A program made the translations under genes and the position numbers. The notes below the pieces were generated by a model, which ran no database searches, had not been told where the DNA came from, and saw nothing but the letters and a program-made list of their open reading frames with translations. From assembly GCA_963843565.1 (NCBI GenBank), contig CAWJKY010000003.1, forward strand, positions 372,001 to 436,000: a stretch of 64,000 bases of DNA, given 5' to 3'. Shown one piece after another: positions 17,804 to 26,569 of the stretch; position 1 is the first letter of the stretch, and each line of letters starts with the position of its first letter. This DNA comes from DASZQY01 sp963843565. Lineage in GTDB: Bacteria > Pseudomonadota > Alphaproteobacteria > Rhizobiales > Kaistiaceae.

Positions 17804-17914
17804 CGACACCTTGCGGGAAGCCGAGTGCCCGCGCTACACAGCGCCCGCGTTTCAATCCTTGCGCGGCCGGGCTCGTTGCCGTCCGCGCTTTCCCCGTGAA
17901 ATTGAGGACACCCC

Positions 17915-18337
17915 ATGGCCGTCGAGCGTACCTTCTCCATGATCAAGCCGGATGCGACCAAGCGCAACCTGACCGGCCAGATCAACGCCAAGCTGGAAGG
18001 CGCCGGGCTCAGGATCATCGCGCAGAGGCGCGTCTGGATGAGCCGCACGCAGGCGGAGGGCTTCTACGCGGTCCACCGCGGCCGGCCCTTCTTCGACGAG
18101 CTGTGCGACTTCATGTCGTCCGGGCCGACGGTCGTGCAGGTTCTGGAAGGCGAAAACGCGATCCTCAAGAACCGCGAAGTGATGGGCGCCACCGACCCGT
18201 CCAAGGCGGCCGCCGGGACGATCCGCAAGGATTTCGCCAACTCGATCGGTGAGAATTCGGTCCACGGCTCCGACGCGCCCGAGACGGCGGCGCAGGAGAT
18301 CGCCTACTGGTTCGCCGAGATCGAAATCGTCGGCTAG
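17915..18337 (+). CDS. ndk: Nucleoside diphosphate kinase
   Basis: Transfers the terminal phosphate between nucleoside triphosphates and diphosphates through a phosphohistidine. The 140-residue sequence has the family opening ERTFSMIKPDATKRN and the active-site histidine H117 in NSVHGSDAPETA. Length and sequence are typical. Its stop overlaps the stop of moaE on the other strand by four bases. In many Rhizobiales ndk lies close to the ABC-F gene, so the stretch 9741-17803 may be an insertion relative to that order; that is inference from remembered synteny. Confidence 0.96.
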   Translation: MAVERTFSMIKPDATKRNLTGQINAKLEGAGLRIIAQRRVWMSRTQAEGFYAVHRGRPFFDELCDFMSSGPTVVQVLEGENAILKNREVMGATDPSKAAAGTIRKDFANSIGENSVHGSDAPETAAQEIAYWFAEIEIVG

Positions 18338-18789
18338 CGCCAGCGGTCGGCGGCTTCGTCGTCTGCCGACCTCGCCGCCACCCATTCGCCCGAGCCGGCG
18401 GGGGCGCCGGTGGCGTGTTCCTTCTTCCAGAAGGGCGCCCGGGTCTTGAGGAAATCCATCACGAACGATGCCGCGGCAAGCGCCGCCTCGCGGCCGCGCG
18501 CCGCGGTGACGACCAGCACGATGTCCTCGCCGACGTCGATGCGGCCGAAGCGGTGGATGACCGTGATGCCGGCGAGCGACCAGCGGGTGGTCGCCTCTTC
18601 CGCGATGTGGACGATCTCGGCTTCCGCCATACCCGGGTAGTGCTCCAGTTCCAGCGCCTCCAGCCGCCCGCCTTCGTCCCGGCAGATGCCGGTGAAGGTG
18701 GCCACGGCGCCGACGCCGGGAAGCTGCCGCAGCGGCGCCATCTCGGTGACGAGATCGAACGGCTCGGACTGGACGCTGACGGTTCGCAC
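18334..18789 (-). CDS. moaE: Molybdopterin synthase catalytic subunit
   Basis: Large subunit of molybdopterin synthase, which adds sulfur to precursor Z. The 151-residue protein has the MoaE marks GAVATFTGICRDE, LELEHYPGMAE, the HRFGRIDVGEDIV strand and the catalytic lysine region KTRAPFWKKE, which contains the lysines that bind substrate and MoaD. It follows moaD by 5 bases, so the two subunits are made from one message, together with pgsA and possibly uvrC. Identity is secure. Confidence 0.94.
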   Translation of the reverse strand: MRTVSVQSEPFDLVTEMAPLRQLPGVGAVATFTGICRDEGGRLEALELEHYPGMAEAEIVHIAEEATTRWSLAGITVIHRFGRIDVGEDIVLVVTAARGREAALAAASFVMDFLKTRAPFWKKEHATGAPAGSGEWVAARSADDEAADRWR

Positions 18790-18794
18790 GGAAG

Positions 18795-19046
18795 TTATCC
18801 GCCGGTCATCGGGGGAAAGAGGGCGACTTCGCTGGCGCCGGCGATCGCGGTATCCGGCCGGGCGTGCACCTTGTCGACGGCGATCCGGATGGCGCGCGGC
18901 TCGGCCAGGGCGTGTTCGTACTCAGGCCCGCGCTGTCTGAGCCAAGCGAGCAGATCGCCGGCCGTTGCGACGTCGCCGGGAACCTCGACTTCTTCGGTGG
19001 GGATGCCGATGCGTTCGCGCACCCAGGCGAAGTAGACGAGTTTCAT
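18795..19046 (-). CDS. moaD: Molybdopterin synthase sulfur-carrier subunit
   Basis: Ubiquitin-like sulfur carrier of molybdopterin synthase; its C-terminal GG is adenylated and thiocarboxylated. The 83-residue protein starts MKLVYFAWVRERIGIPTEE and ends FPPMTGG, with the expected double glycine at the very end. The start ATG shares a base with the pgsA stop (TGATG), and moaE follows by 5 bases. The size is exactly that of MoaD. Being inside a longer open frame on the same strand, it is easily missed by naive calling. Confidence 0.93.
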   Translation of the reverse strand: MKLVYFAWVRERIGIPTEEVEVPGDVATAGDLLAWLRQRGPEYEHALAEPRAIRIAVDKVHARPDTAIAGASEVALFPPMTGG

Positions 19047-19690
19047 CACTCGTCCTCGAGCAGGTGGCGCAGGCCCGCGCGGAAGTAGTCGTAGCCGGTG
19101 TACAGCGTGATCAGCGCCGACACCCACAGCAGCAGCAGGCCGGTGTAGGTGAAGAACCCGTGGCCGTTGACATAGAACTTGAACATGCGGTCGCCGGCCG
19201 GGCCGATGAGCAGGAAGCCGATCGCCACCATCTGCATGGTGGTCTTGTACTTGGCGAGCCGCGTGACCGGCACGCTGACGTTCTTCAGCCCGGCCAGGAA
19301 TTCGCGCAGGCCCGACACCGAAATCTCGCGGATCAGGATGACCAGCGCCGCCAGCAGCGACCAGTTGCCGATGGTGCCCGACCAGACCAGCAGCATCAGC
19401 GCCGTCGAGACCAGCAGCTTGTCGGCGATCGGATCGAGCATGCGCCCGATGGCCGACTGCTGGCCCCAGGCGCGGGCGAGATAGCCGTCGAAGAAATCGC
19501 TGATGCTGGCGATGAGGAAGATCGCGAACGAGAACCAGCGGCTGGCGTTGCCCTCGAAGTAGAAGCACACGACCATCAGCGGCACCGCCACGACGCGCGC
19601 GTAAGTCAGCAGGTTGGGCAGCGACAGGGTGTGGTTCGGCTCGCGCCGGTCCCTCGCCGGCTCAGCCGTGTATGTCGGGCTATCGGCCAT
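19046..19690 (-). CDS. pgsA: CDP-diacylglycerol-glycerol-3-phosphate 3-phosphatidyltransferase
   Basis: Inner-membrane enzyme making phosphatidylglycerophosphate, the first step to phosphatidylglycerol. The 214-residue protein has several membrane helices and the CDP-alcohol phosphotransferase signature DFFDGYLARAWGQQSAIGR followed by MLDPIADK, with the invariant aspartates and glycine. The start at MADSPTYTAEPARDRREP is preferred over an upstream ATG because the extra 21 residues are not family-like. It is followed without a gap by moaD. A second, more distant family member lies at 28476-29084; this copy is closer to classic PgsA. Confidence 0.9.
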   Translation of the reverse strand: MADSPTYTAEPARDRREPNHTLSLPNLLTYARVVAVPLMVVCFYFEGNASRWFSFAIFLIASISDFFDGYLARAWGQQSAIGRMLDPIADKLLVSTALMLLVWSGTIGNWSLLAALVILIREISVSGLREFLAGLKNVSVPVTRLAKYKTTMQMVAIGFLLIGPAGDRMFKFYVNGHGFFTYTGLLLLWVSALITLYTGYDYFRAGLRHLLEDE

Positions 19691-19766
19691 CGCTATCCTG
19701 ATCCCTGATCCCGGTATCCTACAGACCCGCGCATCGCTGTGCGAGCCCGGCAAGCTGCCGCATCCC

Positions 19767-21671
19767 TCAGCCGGCGCCCTCGTGGAAGTGACCGTATATG
19801 GCGCGGGCGACCTCGTCGGAAATGCCCGGAACCTGCCGCAAATCGGCGATGTCGGCGCGGCTGACCGCCTTGGCGGTGCCGAAATGCTGGAGGAGGGCGC
19901 GCTTGCGCGCCGGGCCGATCCCGCCGATTTCGTCGAGCGGATTGCGGGCGATGTCGGATTTCCGCCGTGCCCGGTGCGAGCCGATGGCGAAGCGGTGGGC
20001 CTCGTCGCGCAGCCTCTGGACGAAATAGAGGACCGGATCGCGGGGTGGCAGCATGAACGGCTCGCGGTCTGAAATGTAGAAGGTCTCGCGGCCGGCGTTG
20101 CGGTCGGGTCCCTTGGCGACGCCGATCATGGGTAGGTCGGAGACTCCGATCTGGTCCAGCGCCTCGCGCACGGCCCCGAGCTGTCCCCGGCCGCCGTCGA
20201 TCAGCACCAGATCCGGCCATGGCCCGACGGTTTCGTCGTCGGCGGCCTGCTCCCCACGCTGCCCGTTTTCGCGCACGAGGCGCGAAAAGCGCCGGCCGAG
20301 GACCTCCCGCATCATGGCGTAGTCGTCTCCGGGTGTGAGGTCTTCGGAGCGAATGTTGAACTTGCGATATTGCCCTTTGATGAACCCCTCGCGGCCGGCG
20401 ACGATCATGGCGCCGACGGCATTGGTGCCCATGATGTGGCTGTTGTCGTAGACCTCGATGCGGCGCGGCGGCTCGGGCAAGTCGAATCGCTCGGCGAGTT
20501 CGGCGAGCAGCGTCTGCTGGGTGGCGGACACGGCAAGCTCGCGGCCAAGCGCGTCGCGGGCGTTGGCGAGCGCGTGCTCGACGAGTTCCTTCTTCTCGCC
20601 GCGTTCCGGCACGGAGACGGAAATCTTGTGGCCGGCGCGTTCGCTGAGCGCCTCCTGAAGCAGGTCGCGCTCCTCGATGTCGTCGGAGAGCAGGATCAGT
20701 TTGGGCGCCGGCTTGTCGTCGTAGAATTGCGCGAGGAACGCGCCCAGCACCTGCCCGGTCTCCAGTCCCTTGTCGGCGCGCGGGAAGTAGGAGCGGTTGC
20801 CCCAGTTCTGGCCCGTGCGGAAGAAGAACACCTCGATGCAGAAGTGCCCGCCTTCCTGATGGATGGCGAACAGGTCGGCCTCGTCGACAGTCTGCGGGTT
20901 GATGCCCTGATGGGTCTGGACGTGCGAGAGGGCGGCGAGGCGGTCGCGGTAGCGGGCCGCCGCCTCGAAGTCGAGGCGCTCGGCGGCGTCGGCCATCTGC
21001 TTCTGAACGCTGGAACGGATCGCCTGGCTCTTGCCGGACAGGAAGTCCTCGGCCTGGCGCACCAGCCCGGCGTAGCTCTCAAGGTCGATCTCGCCGGTGC
21101 ACGGTGCCGAGCAGCGCTTGATCTGGTGGAGCAGGCAGGGCCGCGTGCGGCTCTCGAAGACCGCGTCCGAACACGAACGCAGGAGAAAGGCGCGCTCCAG
21201 CGCGTTGATGGTACGCCCGACCGCACCGGCCGAGGCGAACGGCCCGAAGTAGCGGCCCTTGCGGGTGCGTGCGCCGCGATGCTTGGCGAGCTGCGGCGCC
21301 GGGTGATCGCCGGTGATCAGGATGTAGGGAAACGACTTGTCGTCGCGCAGCAGCACGTTGAAGCGCGGGCGCAGCCGCTTGATGAGGTTCGCCTCGAGGA
21401 GCAGCGCCTCGACTTCGGTGCGCGTCGAGACGAACTCCATCGACGCCGTCGCCATCACCATGCGCGTGATGCGGCCGGGCAGCGGGCGCGTGTAGCTCGA
21501 GACGCGCTTCTTCAGGCTGCGCGCCTTGCCGACGTAGAGAACCGTCCCCTTGGCGTCGATCATGCGATAGACGCCGGGGCCGTTGGGCAGACGCTTGACG
21601 ACGTCGGCGATCACCGCGATGCCGACCGGCGGCTTGGCGGTCGCGGCGGCGGGGGCGTCCGTATCGGTCAT
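19767..21671 (-). CDS. uvrC: Excinuclease ABC subunit C
   Basis: Nuclease of the UvrABC nucleotide excision repair system; makes both incisions around a lesion. The 634-residue protein has, in order, the GIY-YIG nuclease domain (GVYRMIDAKGTVLYVGKARS, about residues 35-110), a cysteine-containing linker (CLLHQIKRCSAPC), the UVR motif (around residue 220), the RNase H-like C-terminal nuclease domain (EVYDNSHIMGTNAVGAMIVA; DLVLIDGGRGQL) and helix-hairpin-helix repeats at the end (IGPARKRALLQHFG). Length is normal. The start overlaps the stop of the short-chain reductase gene upstream by four bases (ATGA), and pgsA follows 76 bases later. Confidence 0.96.
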   Translation of the reverse strand: MTDTDAPAAATAKPPVGIAVIADVVKRLPNGPGVYRMIDAKGTVLYVGKARSLKKRVSSYTRPLPGRITRMVMATASMEFVSTRTEVEALLLEANLIKRLRPRFNVLLRDDKSFPYILITGDHPAPQLAKHRGARTRKGRYFGPFASAGAVGRTINALERAFLLRSCSDAVFESRTRPCLLHQIKRCSAPCTGEIDLESYAGLVRQAEDFLSGKSQAIRSSVQKQMADAAERLDFEAAARYRDRLAALSHVQTHQGINPQTVDEADLFAIHQEGGHFCIEVFFFRTGQNWGNRSYFPRADKGLETGQVLGAFLAQFYDDKPAPKLILLSDDIEERDLLQEALSERAGHKISVSVPERGEKKELVEHALANARDALGRELAVSATQQTLLAELAERFDLPEPPRRIEVYDNSHIMGTNAVGAMIVAGREGFIKGQYRKFNIRSEDLTPGDDYAMMREVLGRRFSRLVRENGQRGEQAADDETVGPWPDLVLIDGGRGQLGAVREALDQIGVSDLPMIGVAKGPDRNAGRETFYISDREPFMLPPRDPVLYFVQRLRDEAHRFAIGSHRARRKSDIARNPLDEIGGIGPARKRALLQHFGTAKAVSRADIADLRQVPGISDEVARAIYGHFHEGAG

Positions 21672-22417
21672 GCCGGACGCGCGCCCAGATGCTGACCGCC
21701 GTCGAGGGCGATGATCTGGCCGGTCATCGATCGGGTCTCGACGAGAAAGCGGACGGCGCGCCCGAAGTCGGCGAGGTCGGGGGCGCGGCCCAGCGGAATC
21801 GCGTCGGTCATCGCCGCGAACGCCTCGGGGCTCTGCTGCGCGCTCGGCAGCGCCGGTCCGGGCGCGATGCCGTTGACGCGCACCTTCGGCGCCAGCGCCA
21901 GCGCCAGCATTTCGGTGGCGACGGCAAAGGCCGACTTGGAGAGCTGATAGGAGAAGGTCGACGGGGTTGGGCGCCAGATGCGCTGATCGAGCAGGTTGAC
22001 GACGTTGCCCTCGACGCCATCGGGAACCTGGCGCGCGAACGCTTCTGTCAGGAACACGGGAGCGGCGAGGTTGACGGTCATCTGTCTGAGCCAGAGGTCG
22101 TGGTCGAGGCTGCCGACCGAATCCTTTTCGAAGATAGAGGCATTGTTGACGAGAAGCGTCAGTGGCCCGAGCGCCTTGGCAGCCTTTTCGACAATTCGCG
22201 GGGTTGCCTTGGGGTCGCCGAGGTCGCCGTCGACGATCGCCGCGTGGCCGCCGGCGGCGGCGATGGCGTCGGCGAGCTTCACCGCGTCCTTGTGCGACCG
22301 GTTGTAGTGGATCGCGACCGCGAAGCCGTGTGCGGCGAGGTCGGCGGCGATCGCGCCACCGATGCGCCGGGCGCCACCGGTTACCAAAGCGACGGGCTTG
22401 TCAGTGTTCGCAACCAT
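21668..22417 (-). CDS. Short-chain dehydrogenase/reductase, pteridine reductase-like
   Basis: NAD(P)H-dependent Rossmann enzyme of 249 residues. The nucleotide motif is TGGARRIGGAIA, with arginines in the position typical of NADPH-preferring pteridine reductases (FolM/PTR1 type). The NNAS motif (VNNASIFEKD) and the catalytic YQLSK (Y-x3-K) are present, and the C-terminal ALDGGQHL end is family-like. It overlaps uvrC by four bases. A role in dihydromonapterin or dihydrofolate reduction is plausible from the motif, but the substrate is not proven by sequence. Confidence 0.82.
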   Translation of the reverse strand: MVANTDKPVALVTGGARRIGGAIAADLAAHGFAVAIHYNRSHKDAVKLADAIAAAGGHAAIVDGDLGDPKATPRIVEKAAKALGPLTLLVNNASIFEKDSVGSLDHDLWLRQMTVNLAAPVFLTEAFARQVPDGVEGNVVNLLDQRIWRPTPSTFSYQLSKSAFAVATEMLALALAPKVRVNGIAPGPALPSAQQSPEAFAAMTDAIPLGRAPDLADFGRAVRFLVETRSMTGQIIALDGGQHLGARPA

Positions 22418-22698
22418 TGGTTAACCGTGTTTAATGGCGGCCTTGTCCCGGGGCGGGACGGTCTTCATATAGTTCGCTCGCGACGCGCGCACATATCTCC
22501 GTAAAATCAAATGGTTACAACCGGGGTCGGGCGCCTGTGACTTACCGCACAGCGCCCCTCAGATGCCCCCGGATCGCCGTATTTTGTTAACGCTTACGCC
22601 TTATTGCTCGCGCATATTTACAGCCGAACACCGAGCCACCATATGCCAATGCGGCTGACGGGCGCTTCGGCAGAATAGTTCGACGAGGAGAAGATCCC

Positions 22699-23352
22699 AT
22701 GTTGCGTGTACGAACCCTGGGCGCAAGCCTGATTGCGCTCGTCGGAAGCGCCGGATTGGCTGGGGCCGCCGACCTGAACAACACCTATGAGCCGCCGGCC
22801 GCGCCGGCGCCGGTCTATTCGCCGACCCCGTCGTGGTCGTGGACCGGCCCGTACGCCGGCCTGCAGGGCGGCTATGCCTGGAGCTCGGCCACCATCACCT
22901 CGACGCCCGCGGCGACCATGAATGGTTGGCAGGGCGGCGTCTACGGCGGCTACAACTTCCAGATGCCCAACAACATCGTGGTGGGCGTCGAAGGTGACGT
23001 TGGCGCCACCAGCAAGAGCGGCACCAGCGGCGGCGTCACGGTCAAGAATCCGTGGGATGCCACGCTGCGCGGCCGCGTCGGCTACGCCTTCGATCGCTTC
23101 ATGGTCTACGGCACCGGCGGTCTGGCGGTTGGCGGCGTTTCGGCGGCGAGCGCCGGCACCACCGAGACCCAGACCCGCGTCGGCTGGGTGATCGGCGGTG
23201 GCGTCGAAGCTTCGCTCACCGACAACGTCACCGCCCGCGTCGAGTTCCGTCACATCGACCTCGGGTCGGGCACGTATTCGACCCTGACCGGCTCGCCCAA
23301 GGTGGCCACCACCTCGAACGACGTGCTGTTCGGAGTTGGCCTGAAGTTCTGA
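22699..23352 (+). CDS. Omp25/Omp31-type outer-membrane beta-barrel protein
   Basis: A 217-residue surface protein. Signal peptide at residues 1-23 (SLIALVGSAGLAGAA), then a proline-rich linker (YEPPAAPAPVYSPTP), then an eight-stranded barrel with the family opening WTGPYAGLQGGYAW, alternating aromatic strands (YGGYNFQ, LRGRVGYAFDRFMVYGTGG) and a C-terminal phenylalanine (LFGVGLKF) used for barrel assembly. This group is abundant in Rhizobiales. A good GAGGAG site precedes the ATG. The 281-base upstream region is AT-rich and probably holds its promoter and that of the divergent uvrC-side operon. It is followed by a terminator hairpin. Confidence 0.88.
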   Translation: MLRVRTLGASLIALVGSAGLAGAADLNNTYEPPAAPAPVYSPTPSWSWTGPYAGLQGGYAWSSATITSTPAATMNGWQGGVYGGYNFQMPNNIVVGVEGDVGATSKSGTSGGVTVKNPWDATLRGRVGYAFDRFMVYGTGGLAVGGVSAASAGTTETQTRVGWVIGGGVEASLTDNVTARVEFRHIDLGSGTYSTLTGSPKVATTSNDVLFGVGLKF

Positions 23353-23391
23353 TTTTCGCGTTTGTCCTGGCAGTACCGACCAAACCACAGT

Positions 23392-23421
23392 CACCCGTCG
23401 CGGCCCCAACCGCGGCGGGTG
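23392..23421 (+). terminator. Hairpin after the outer-membrane protein gene
   Basis: A 12-bp stem (23392-23403 with 23410-23421, one G-T wobble) with a 6-base loop, 40 bases after the stop. It lies between convergent genes and may serve both strands. The T-run after it on the plus strand is weak (ATTGATT). Confidence 0.6.
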
Positions 23422-23444
23422 ATTGATTCAGGGCGCCGCGTGAT

Positions 23445-23882
23445 CTAGGGCCGCAGCGAGCGGCAGCGCGCGTCGTAGACGTGGTAGGGGTCGCGGCCCG
23501 GCAGGCACGACTGCACGTGGTAGCCAAAGCCGGCGAAGCCGGTCCGCGGGCCGTCGATCATGTACACCACCTCGGACCTGCGTCCGTTCGACAGCCAGGC
23601 GGTGGCGCCGCAGAAGCGCCGGTCGATGAAGCCGCCGCGGGCGGGCTTGTAGGCGCGCTGGCGAGCGCCGGTGATGCTGGCAATGGTGACGCCCGAATAG
23701 ACGATGTTCGCGTCCTGATAGGCGAAACGGTCGGCGATCGAGCGGAGCACGGCCGGCGTATCGCAGGCCGGGACCGTGCCGAAGTCGCTGGCTGGCCGAT
23801 AGGCGATGACGCCGTAGTCCGAGGCAGCCGCCGGCGCGGCGAGCATGAACAGCGCGACCGAACTCAACAGAAACTTGCGCAT
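23445..23882 (-). CDS. Secreted protein of unknown function with conserved cysteines
   Basis: A 145-residue protein with a signal peptide (MRKFLLSSVALFMLAAPAAA). The mature part contains four cysteines (VPACDTP, RRFCGATAWL, VQSCLPGRD, DARCRSLRP) that could form two disulfides, and a tyrosine- and arginine-rich YHVYDARCRSLRP end. Proteins with this cysteine-containing C-terminal pattern occur widely in Rhizobiales without known function. The first in-frame ATG four codons upstream would weaken the signal peptide, so 23882 is preferred. It is convergent with the porin-like gene and is followed upstream on its strand by rlmJ. Confidence 0.78.
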   Translation of the reverse strand: MRKFLLSSVALFMLAAPAAASDYGVIAYRPASDFGTVPACDTPAVLRSIADRFAYQDANIVYSGVTIASITGARQRAYKPARGGFIDRRFCGATAWLSNGRRSEVVYMIDGPRTGFAGFGYHVQSCLPGRDPYHVYDARCRSLRP

Positions 23883-23943
23883 GTACGCCCTCAACTGGTT
23901 ACGGTTGAACGGAAACGTGCGCCGTTCCTGCGGCGCGGGTCAA

Positions 23944-24795
23944 CTATTCCCCGGCAACTTGGTCAATCACGTGCTCCGCGCCGGCCCCTTGCGCCAGGAG
24001 GGGCGCAAGACCGGCGAGCAGCGTTTCGAGCGCATCGGCGAACTGCCAGGGCGGATTGCAGACGACGAGCCCGGTACCGTTGAAGGAATTAGCAGTTTCG
24101 CGTTGGCGGACGGTTAATTCCGCTCTCAGCAACCGGCGGATGCCGCTGGCGGCGAGGCCGAGGCGCAGCTTGTCGACGGCCGCGAGGTCCTTCACTGGGT
24201 ACCAGAGCGCGTAGATGCCCGTCGGCCACTTGCGGTGCGCGGCAACGAACCGGTCGAGCAGGGTCTCGAAGTCGTCCCGTTCCTCATAAGGCGGGTCGAC
24301 GAAGACGATCCCGCGGCGTTCCTTGGGGGGCACGAACGCGCCCAGCGCCAGCCAGCCGTCGAGCGCAATGGTGCGCACCTGGATGTCGCCGGCGAACAGC
24401 GCCGACAGGGCCTCGCCGTCCTCCGGATGCAATTCGACGGCGGTCAGCCGGTCCTGCCGCCGAAACAGATGTCGCGCGATCCACGGCGAGCCGGGGTAGC
24501 GGGTGAGGGCAGCGCCACCGTCATTCGCCGCCCCGACCGCGCCGAGATAGGGCGCCAGCAGGGTCGCTAGTTCCGGATCGAGGTCCTTTCCCCACACACG
24601 GCCGATCCCCTGACGCCATTCGCCGGTGCGGGTCGCCTGATCGGCGGTGAGGTCATAGAGGCCAGGGCCGGCGTGGGTGTCGATGACGCGGAACGCCGTC
24701 TCCTTCGCCTTCAGTCGCTCGATCAGGAGGGCCAGGGTGGCGTGCTTCACCACATCGGCAAAATTCCCGGCGTGGAAGGCGTGGCGGTAGTTCAT
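23944..24795 (-). CDS. rlmJ: 23S rRNA (adenine(2030)-N(6))-methyltransferase RlmJ
   Basis: Methylates A2030 of 23S rRNA. The 283-residue protein opens MNYRHAFHAGNFADVVKHATL, the highly conserved RlmJ N-terminus, has the SAM-binding VIDTHAGPGLYDL motif and the N6-adenine catalytic FVDPPYEERDDFE (DPPY). Size matches the E. coli enzyme (about 280). The open frame extends 103 codons upstream, but that part is not family-like and overlaps the promoter region of the divergent NosD-like gene, so the internal ATG at 24795 is chosen. Confidence 0.94.
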   Translation of the reverse strand: MNYRHAFHAGNFADVVKHATLALLIERLKAKETAFRVIDTHAGPGLYDLTADQATRTGEWRQGIGRVWGKDLDPELATLLAPYLGAVGAANDGGAALTRYPGSPWIARHLFRRQDRLTAVELHPEDGEALSALFAGDIQVRTIALDGWLALGAFVPPKERRGIVFVDPPYEERDDFETLLDRFVAAHRKWPTGIYALWYPVKDLAAVDKLRLGLAASGIRRLLRAELTVRQRETANSFNGTGLVVCNPPWQFADALETLLAGLAPLLAQGAGAEHVIDQVAGE

Positions 24796-24991
24796 GGGCG
24801 CGAGGGGATGGCACCGGGCAGTGGTGGGCGCAAGGGCCGGGCGTTGCTTCGCCCGGTAACCGAGCCGGGCCGACCGTGGCTTTCGCGAGGTAGCGGGACG
24901 ATAGGCCGCTGGGGAAGTCCATGGAAAACCCGCACGCGAACAACCACATAAGCAGATATCGCGGACGGTTCCGCTGAAAGGGGGATTAGCC

Positions 24992-26551
24992 ATGAGCAAA
25001 TCACTCCATTCACGGGTAGCGCGTCTGCTTGCATTTCTCGGAGTTGCCGCTGCGGCGACGTTCCTGTTTGGCGTTGCCGCGGTTGCCGCAAGTCCGATCA
25101 CCAACCTCGATCAAGGCAAGAGTTACGAGAGCCTCGCCACGGCGCTCGGCGAAGCGCGTTCGGGCGACACCATCGAGATCGCCGGCGGCACCTGGTCCGG
25201 CAATTTCGTCATCGACCACGCGCTGACATTGCGCGGAGTTGCCGGCGCCACGCTGCCGGTGCTCGACGGCGCCGGGTCTGGCGTGGTGCTGACGATCCAG
25301 GCTGACGACGTGACGGTCGAGAACCTGGCGATACGGCACTCAGGCACTGCCGCCTCGACGCCCTGGTCGCTGTGGGGCGACGCCGGCGTTCTCGTCGTGG
25401 CCGACCGCGCGACCCTTCGCGGCCTTCAGGTAAGCGACAACGACTGGGGCATCGTGCTGAAGGGTCGTGCCGGCTCGACAATCGAGCAGTCGGTGATCGA
25501 AGACAACGTCCATCAGGGCGTGAAGGTGATGGGCGGCCGCGACCACGTGATCGCGGACAACCAGATCAATCGCAACAGCTCCGGCATCAGTGTCGACGCG
25601 CTCTTCGGAGATTTGCGCGAGTCACCGGTGGCGCGGCTGGGTGAGCGCGACGCGCAAGGCCAGCTCGTCGCAATGAAGCAGATTTCGCTTGTCTCAAGGA
25701 ATGTCCGGATCGCCGGCAACGAAATCCGCGGCAACGGCTTCTATGGGATCGAGATCGCGTGGAAGAGCGAACACATCGCCGTCGAGAACAACCATGTCTG
25801 GCGGACGGGCGTCGACCGGCCCGTCGATCAGGCGCTGATCTCGACATGGGAGCAGACGGTGAGCGGCAGCATGGGCGTGCCGGTCACGCTCAGCCGTGAT
25901 GCCTACGGCTCTGGCATCTTCCTGTTCTGCCTCGCGAACAACAACACCATCGTTGGAAACACCGTGGCCGACAACGTGGCCTACGGAATCGGGCTCAGTC
26001 TCGTGAGCCAGAACGATGTGAAATCCAACGGCATCGCCGGCAATCGCGTCGGCATCGCGCTGGCGAGTGCAAGCGACAACCGGATCACGCGCAACCTGAT
26101 CGCTGACAACAGCGCGTTCGGTATTCGCATCGATGTGTCGAGCGTGACGGCCGTCGCCTCGTCGGGCAACCTGCTGGTTCGCAACGACATCTCGGGGAGC
26201 GCGGTCAACGCTTTCGACTCTTCGGGCCGGGCCCTGACCTTGGCCGACATGGACACGCTACTCGAAGCGATCCCGTGGCCGGAGGAAGTGCGCAAGCAGA
26301 TGAAATCCAGCCCGCAGATGCGCCAGATGATGCTCCAGACCTACCTGGCGCAGCTGAAGCCCGGCGTGAACCGGTGGGACGACGGCGCCTGCGGAAACCG
26401 GTACGGCGACTTTGACGAGGCTTCGGAAGGGTTCCTGGACCGTAACAACGACGGGCTCGGCGAGGCGGCGTACCCGATTGCGGGCGGCCCCAGCATCGAC
26501 AGCCATCCCGTTGCCGCCTCGGCGATCGAGGACATGCGGCTCGGTGCCTGA
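24992..26551 (+). CDS. NosD-like periplasmic right-handed beta-helix protein
   Basis: A 519-residue exported protein. Signal peptide at residues 1-33 (LLAFLGVAAAATFLFGVAA), then many short repeats typical of parallel beta-helix proteins (IAGNEIRGNGFYGIEIA, NNNTIVGNTVADN, NRITRNLIADNSAFGIRI). The C-terminal block EGFLDRNNDGLGEAAYPI followed by SIDSHP matches the end of NosD proteins, which help assemble the copper centre of nitrous-oxide reductase. However, no nosZ, nosF or nosY lies nearby, so a NosD role here is not supported; a carbohydrate-related or structural beta-helix function is also possible. It stands alone, divergent from rlmJ and convergent with purN. Confidence 0.75.
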   Translation: MSKSLHSRVARLLAFLGVAAAATFLFGVAAVAASPITNLDQGKSYESLATALGEARSGDTIEIAGGTWSGNFVIDHALTLRGVAGATLPVLDGAGSGVVLTIQADDVTVENLAIRHSGTAASTPWSLWGDAGVLVVADRATLRGLQVSDNDWGIVLKGRAGSTIEQSVIEDNVHQGVKVMGGRDHVIADNQINRNSSGISVDALFGDLRESPVARLGERDAQGQLVAMKQISLVSRNVRIAGNEIRGNGFYGIEIAWKSEHIAVENNHVWRTGVDRPVDQALISTWEQTVSGSMGVPVTLSRDAYGSGIFLFCLANNNTIVGNTVADNVAYGIGLSLVSQNDVKSNGIAGNRVGIALASASDNRITRNLIADNSAFGIRIDVSSVTAVASSGNLLVRNDISGSAVNAFDSSGRALTLADMDTLLEAIPWPEEVRKQMKSSPQMRQMMLQTYLAQLKPGVNRWDDGACGNRYGDFDEASEGFLDRNNDGLGEAAYPIAGGPSIDSHPVAASAIEDMRLGA

Positions 26552-26569
26552 GCCGCGTTGGGCGGCGCG

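Noticed and set aside
22421..22434. TTAA-N6-TTAA before the short-chain reductase gene as a CtrA-binding site.
   Set aside because: The CtrA consensus needs a 7-base spacer; here it is 6, and no further support is visible.
24992..26551. Calling the beta-helix protein NosD with a role in nitrous-oxide reductase maturation.
   Set aside because: No other nos gene is in the window; the fold is shared by other exported proteins.
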